NCBI GenBank assembly: GCA_023954715.1
Contig: JAGSHD010000002.1
Location: forward strand, 62,001-126,000
Length of the DNA: 64,000 nucleotides
Reading direction: 5' to 3'
Source: Candidatus Cloacimonadota bacterium
GTDB taxonomy: Bacteria > Muiribacteriota > UBA6191
In this document: positions 61,695 to 64,000 of the stretch, in pieces
How the letters are laid out: the number at the start of each line of letters is the position of its first letter
Numbering within the stretch: position 1 is the stretch's first letter
The notes under the pieces: model-generated
Told to the model about the DNA's origin: nothing
Database searches by the model: none
What the model saw: only the letters and a program-made list of their open reading frames with translations
Program-made: the position numbers and the translations under genes

Positions 61695-62453
61695 TTATTT
61701 ATCCTGTTTCGCTAACCATTCACTGGCTTTTATTCGCTTCCCTGATACTCCATTAGACTCTATAGATGCAAGCCAAATAAAAAGCTCTGTAGCACTTTGT
61801 AAACAGCTTTTTACATCCACTTCTTGATCATCAAATGATACTTGCTTAGCATGGCCAATCTCTCCGCTTAGCTCATCACATACCACTAAACTAGAAGGAT
61901 CAACCAAATTACAATCAATGTGATTTTCTTTGTATTGAACCGAAATCAAATTTGATAATGTTTCTATCCCAGATTTTGAAATATGATAAGCAGTCCGATG
62001 CTCTGTATCTCCATCAGCGACACTTGAATCCGTAATATGAATAATCTTACCATGATTTTGCTCTAGAAAGTGTGGTACCACTTCACGGACCATATTATGG
62101 GAACCAATTAAATTGGTCTTAATTACCGAATTAAAATTGTCTACAGAGCATTGATGGACCTTACAAACCTCACCAAATTTTGCAGCATTATTTATCAATA
62201 TATTTACAGAACCAAACTCTAAAACAACCTTTTTTACCAAGTTAGATACTTGTAAAGGAATTGTAATATCGCAAGCAGCATAAAAGTAGCTACCTTCGTA
62301 TTCCGCTAAAATATCATCTAATTTTCTTAGAGATTCTAGGCTACGAGCACAGATTGCTACTTTAGCCCCTTCTCTTAAGAAGGCTTTTGCTAAGAGTAAT
62401 CCAAGCCCTCTGTTACCACCAGAAATAATGGCGATTTTTCCTTGAAGTCGCAT
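61695..62453 (-). CDS. Short-chain dehydrogenase/reductase
   Basis: 252 residues, classical SDR. NAD(P) loop SGGNRGLGLLLAKAF, NNAA motif (ILINNAAKFG), catalytic Ser in HITDSSVADG and YHISKSG (Tyr and Lys). Arg after the loop (CARSLESL) favours NADPH. Substrate unknown. Upstream of the pseudo-receiver gene and probably cotranscribed. Confidence 0.93.
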   Translation of the reverse strand: MRLQGKIAIISGGNRGLGLLLAKAFLREGAKVAICARSLESLRKLDDILAEYEGSYFYAACDITIPLQVSNLVKKVVLEFGSVNILINNAAKFGEVCKVHQCSVDNFNSVIKTNLIGSHNMVREVVPHFLEQNHGKIIHITDSSVADGDTEHRTAYHISKSGIETLSNLISVQYKENHIDCNLVDPSSLVVCDELSGEIGHAKQVSFDDQEVDVKSCLQSATELFIWLASIESNGVSGKRIKASEWLAKQDK

Positions 62454-62793
62454 ATTTTATTCCAAACAGGAGTTATCTCAATAATAATCTTTTCATGATT
62501 TTAAACCCTTTGAAGCTCTCTACGCTTCATTATAGGCTAGATTAACCTTGCTATAACTCTTCCTCGTACCAAAGCAATGCTAGAATGAACTAGAGAAATT
62601 AAAGCCCCTAATCATTTGCACTACTACAGAAAACAGCATACAACAAAAAATTACTTGAATTCAAGATTTTAAAACTTGTTCTTTTCTTTCTATAGAACAA
62701 TTACCAAAAATAAAGTATCCTTCACTATTAAAACTCTTTGTTTAAAGCACAACATTGTTTTAAGTAAAAAACAGCCATTTTGGTCTACTAATC

Positions 62794-62807
62794 GTGACCT
62801 AGATCAA
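62794..62807. promoter_or_regulatory. Possible CRP/FNR-family site upstream of trxB
   Basis: GTGA-N6-TCAA (GTGACCTAGATCAA), in a GTGAC...GATCAAA context, lies about 70 nt before the trxB start. The half-sites deviate from TGTGA/TCACA by one base each. The 422-bp gap (62454-62875) otherwise holds promoter-like AT-rich sequence and a hairpin at 62832. Confidence 0.3.
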
Positions 62808-62831
62808 AATATGATTTACAAATTAAATGAA

Positions 62832-62859
62832 TAATCTATGATGTTAAAACCATAGATTA
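62832..62859 (+). promoter_or_regulatory. Hairpin just upstream of the trxB ribosome-binding site
   Basis: TAATCTATG pairs with CATAGATTA (9 bp, 10-nt loop), ending 6 nt before the SD AAGGAG (62865-62870). It could be an mRNA stability element or an operator palindrome. Confidence 0.4.
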
Positions 62860-62875
62860 ACTATAAGGAGCATAT

Positions 62876-63796
62876 ATGCAAAAAGTAACTATTATTGGAC
62901 ATGGTCCTGCAGGTTTGACAGCGGCAATTTATTCTGCAAGAGCTGGCCTAGAACCACTAGTGTTAAGCTCTAGTGCTGAACTTGGGCAACTTGATCAAAC
63001 AACAGATGTTGAAAATTTCCCTGGCTTTCCTGAAGGAATCATGGGACCTGATATTATCGTAAACATGCATAAACAAGCTGAAAGATTTGGTGCAAAGTTC
63101 AAAGCAAGCCATGTATCAGAAATCACTGGATCTGGACCATATACGCTTAAAACCGAAAGTGGAGACATTGAAACAGAGACAGTCATCGTTGCCACTGGCG
63201 CAAAACCCAGAAGATTAGGCCTAGAGTCAGAGCAAAAATATTGGGGACAAGGTGTTACAGCATGTGCAGTTTGTGATGGTTTTTTTTACAAGGACCTTGA
63301 GATTGTTGTAATTGGTGGTGGAGACTCTGCTTGTGAAGAAGCTATCTACCTAACAAAATTTGCCTCCAAAGTAACTTTGATCCACCGAAGAGACAAGTTA
63401 AGAGCGTCTAAAGTGATGGCGGATAAGGTCATCGCACATCCTCAAGTAGACATCTTATGGAACAAAAACGTAAAAGAAATCCTAGGAAACGAAGACGATG
63501 GTGTTACTGGAGCAATCTTAACAGACTCTGTTACAAACGAAGATTCTACTCTGAATTTTTCTGGTTTCTTTTTGTCCATTGGCCATTTACCTAACACGGA
63601 CTTTTTAGATGGATTTTTAGATAGAGATGAAGAAGGCTATGTTATAGTACAATCAGGTAGTACTAAAACATCAAAAGAAGGTATTTTTTCAGCAGGAGAC
63701 TTGTCCGATAAAGTATATCGTCAAGCTATCACTGCTGCTGGACAAGGCTGTATGTCTGCTATTGACGCAGAACGATATATAGCTGAAAAAGAGTAA
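62876..63796 (+). CDS. trxB: Thioredoxin reductase
   Basis: 306 residues, low-molecular-weight flavoprotein. The FAD loop GHGPAGLTAAIYSARAG, the redox-active Cys130-Ala-Val-Cys133 (TACAVCDGFF), the NADPH loop VIGGGDSACEEAIYL with HRRDKLRAS, and the C-terminal FAD motif FSAGDLSDKVYRQAITAAGQG are all in place. The second residue of the active site is Ala (CAVC rather than CATC), common in TrxB. It reduces thioredoxin with NADPH. SD AAGGAG is strong. Monocistronic, with a terminator after it. Confidence 0.96.
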   Translation: MQKVTIIGHGPAGLTAAIYSARAGLEPLVLSSSAELGQLDQTTDVENFPGFPEGIMGPDIIVNMHKQAERFGAKFKASHVSEITGSGPYTLKTESGDIETETVIVATGAKPRRLGLESEQKYWGQGVTACAVCDGFFYKDLEIVVIGGGDSACEEAIYLTKFASKVTLIHRRDKLRASKVMADKVIAHPQVDILWNKNVKEILGNEDDGVTGAILTDSVTNEDSTLNFSGFFLSIGHLPNTDFLDGFLDRDEEGYVIVQSGSTKTSKEGIFSAGDLSDKVYRQAITAAGQGCMSAIDAERYIAEKE

Positions 63797-63823
63797 TACA
63801 AACTCCTTGTCTTATATTTTTAT

Positions 63824-63868
63824 AAATCCACAAGCACCAGAAATTTATTTTTGCTCTTGTGGATTTTT
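63824..63868. terminator. Terminator after trxB
   Basis: AAATCCACAAG pairs with CTTGTGGATTT (11 bp, 21-nt loop), followed by T residues. It may also serve the minus-strand gene entering from the right edge. Confidence 0.75.
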
Positions 63869-63908
63869 ATATGAATAGCAATTAACAGTCTATAACCACA
63901 ACTGTACC

Positions 63909-64000
63909 TTAAATCTCTTCACTTTGTTTGACGACCGTATAACAGCCGTTATAGTATTTAATTTCGTTTTCTGAAGTGACATCTGAGAGGTCTATAAAAA
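63909..64000 (-). CDS. C-terminal fragment of a gene running off the right edge
   Basis: A minus-strand frame is open from the edge to a TAA at 63909-63911. The visible 29 residues (FIDLSDVTSE ... YYNGCYTVVKQSEEI) look like ordinary coding sequence, and the spacing to the terminator at 63824 fits. No family can be named. Confidence 0.45.
   Translation of the reverse strand, partial: FIDLSDVTSENEIKYYNGCYTVVKQSEEI

Noticed and set aside
1-64000. tRNA, rRNA, CRISPR arrays, insertion sequences, prophage or defence systems
   Set aside because: I looked on both strands and saw no cloverleaf, regular direct-repeat array, transposase, integrase, restriction or toxin-antitoxin signature that I could support.

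Overview
The window is AT-rich chromosomal DNA from a flagellated bacterium, probably with two membranes. The evidence is the number of signal peptides and lipoprotein-like N-termini, a predicted outer-membrane barrel, sigma-28-type flagellin promoters and a complete glutathione pathway (gshA and gshB). I see no rRNA, tRNA, CRISPR array, phage, transposase or recognisable defence island. Gene content (TPR, HEAT and FGE-domain proteins, a DUF4175-like giant protein, a spore-photoproduct-lyase-like radical SAM enzyme) does not let me name the lineage with confidence. Housekeeping genes are intact and normal in length.

Layout. 0-7 kb is a flagellin locus: the 3' end of one large flagellin, a complete 900-residue Ser/Thr-rich flagellin, between them a TPR plus GT41 (OGT/SPINDLY-type) glycosyltransferase on the opposite strand, and after them a sulfotransferase resembling tyrosylprotein sulfotransferases. 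7-13 kb holds RidA, P5C dehydrogenase, a secreted EEP-family hydrolase, a GNAT acetyltransferase, a probable GGA-rich small RNA and an unusual soluble MotA/FliG hybrid. 13-23 kb holds gshA, a tightly coupled der-plsY-gpsA-(beta-propeller/TPR protein)-murJ operon and relA/spoT. 23-34 kb holds two tandem secreted paralogues, an M20 amidohydrolase, a GFA protein, an ATP-grasp protein, an operon with the SPL-like radical SAM enzyme, a barrel protein, a DUF364-like protein and ornithine aminotransferase. 34-50 kb is mixed: FAD oxidase, MBL hydrolase, Sel1 lipoprotein, ruvA, a HEAT/TPR membrane protein, FGE/PEGA protein, aldo-keto reductase, membrane proteins, gshB. 51-59 kb is a three-gene run encoding a giant DUF4175-like coiled-coil membrane protein and two membrane proteins with cyclase-like and HEAT regions. 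59-64 kb holds mtaB, an HPt protein facing a pseudo-receiver, an SDR and trxB.

How the parts may work together. The most interesting signal is layered control of the flagellin at 3414. It has a near-perfect sigma-28 promoter (TAAA-N15-GCCGATAA) and a leader of about 235 nt. A second sigma-28-like promoter at 1034-1061 precedes a free-standing transcript of about 85 nt with its own terminator. That transcript contains 16 nt (18 with wobble) perfectly complementary to the flagellin leader, and both RNAs fold into hairpins with complementary 5-nt loops (UGGGC and GCCCA). The same 16 bp forms an inverted repeat bracketing the glycosyltransferase gene and the flagellin promoter, so DNA inversion is a competing explanation. 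The leader also ends in a hairpin with an AGGA loop just before a GGAGGA ribosome-binding site, an arrangement like CsrA-controlled flagellin leaders, and at 11.9-12.0 kb there is a stand-alone transcript with six GGA motifs that looks like a CsrA-sequestering RNA. P5C dehydrogenase, ornithine aminotransferase and perhaps RidA suggest ornithine/proline catabolism; gshA, gshB and trxB suggest thiol redox control.
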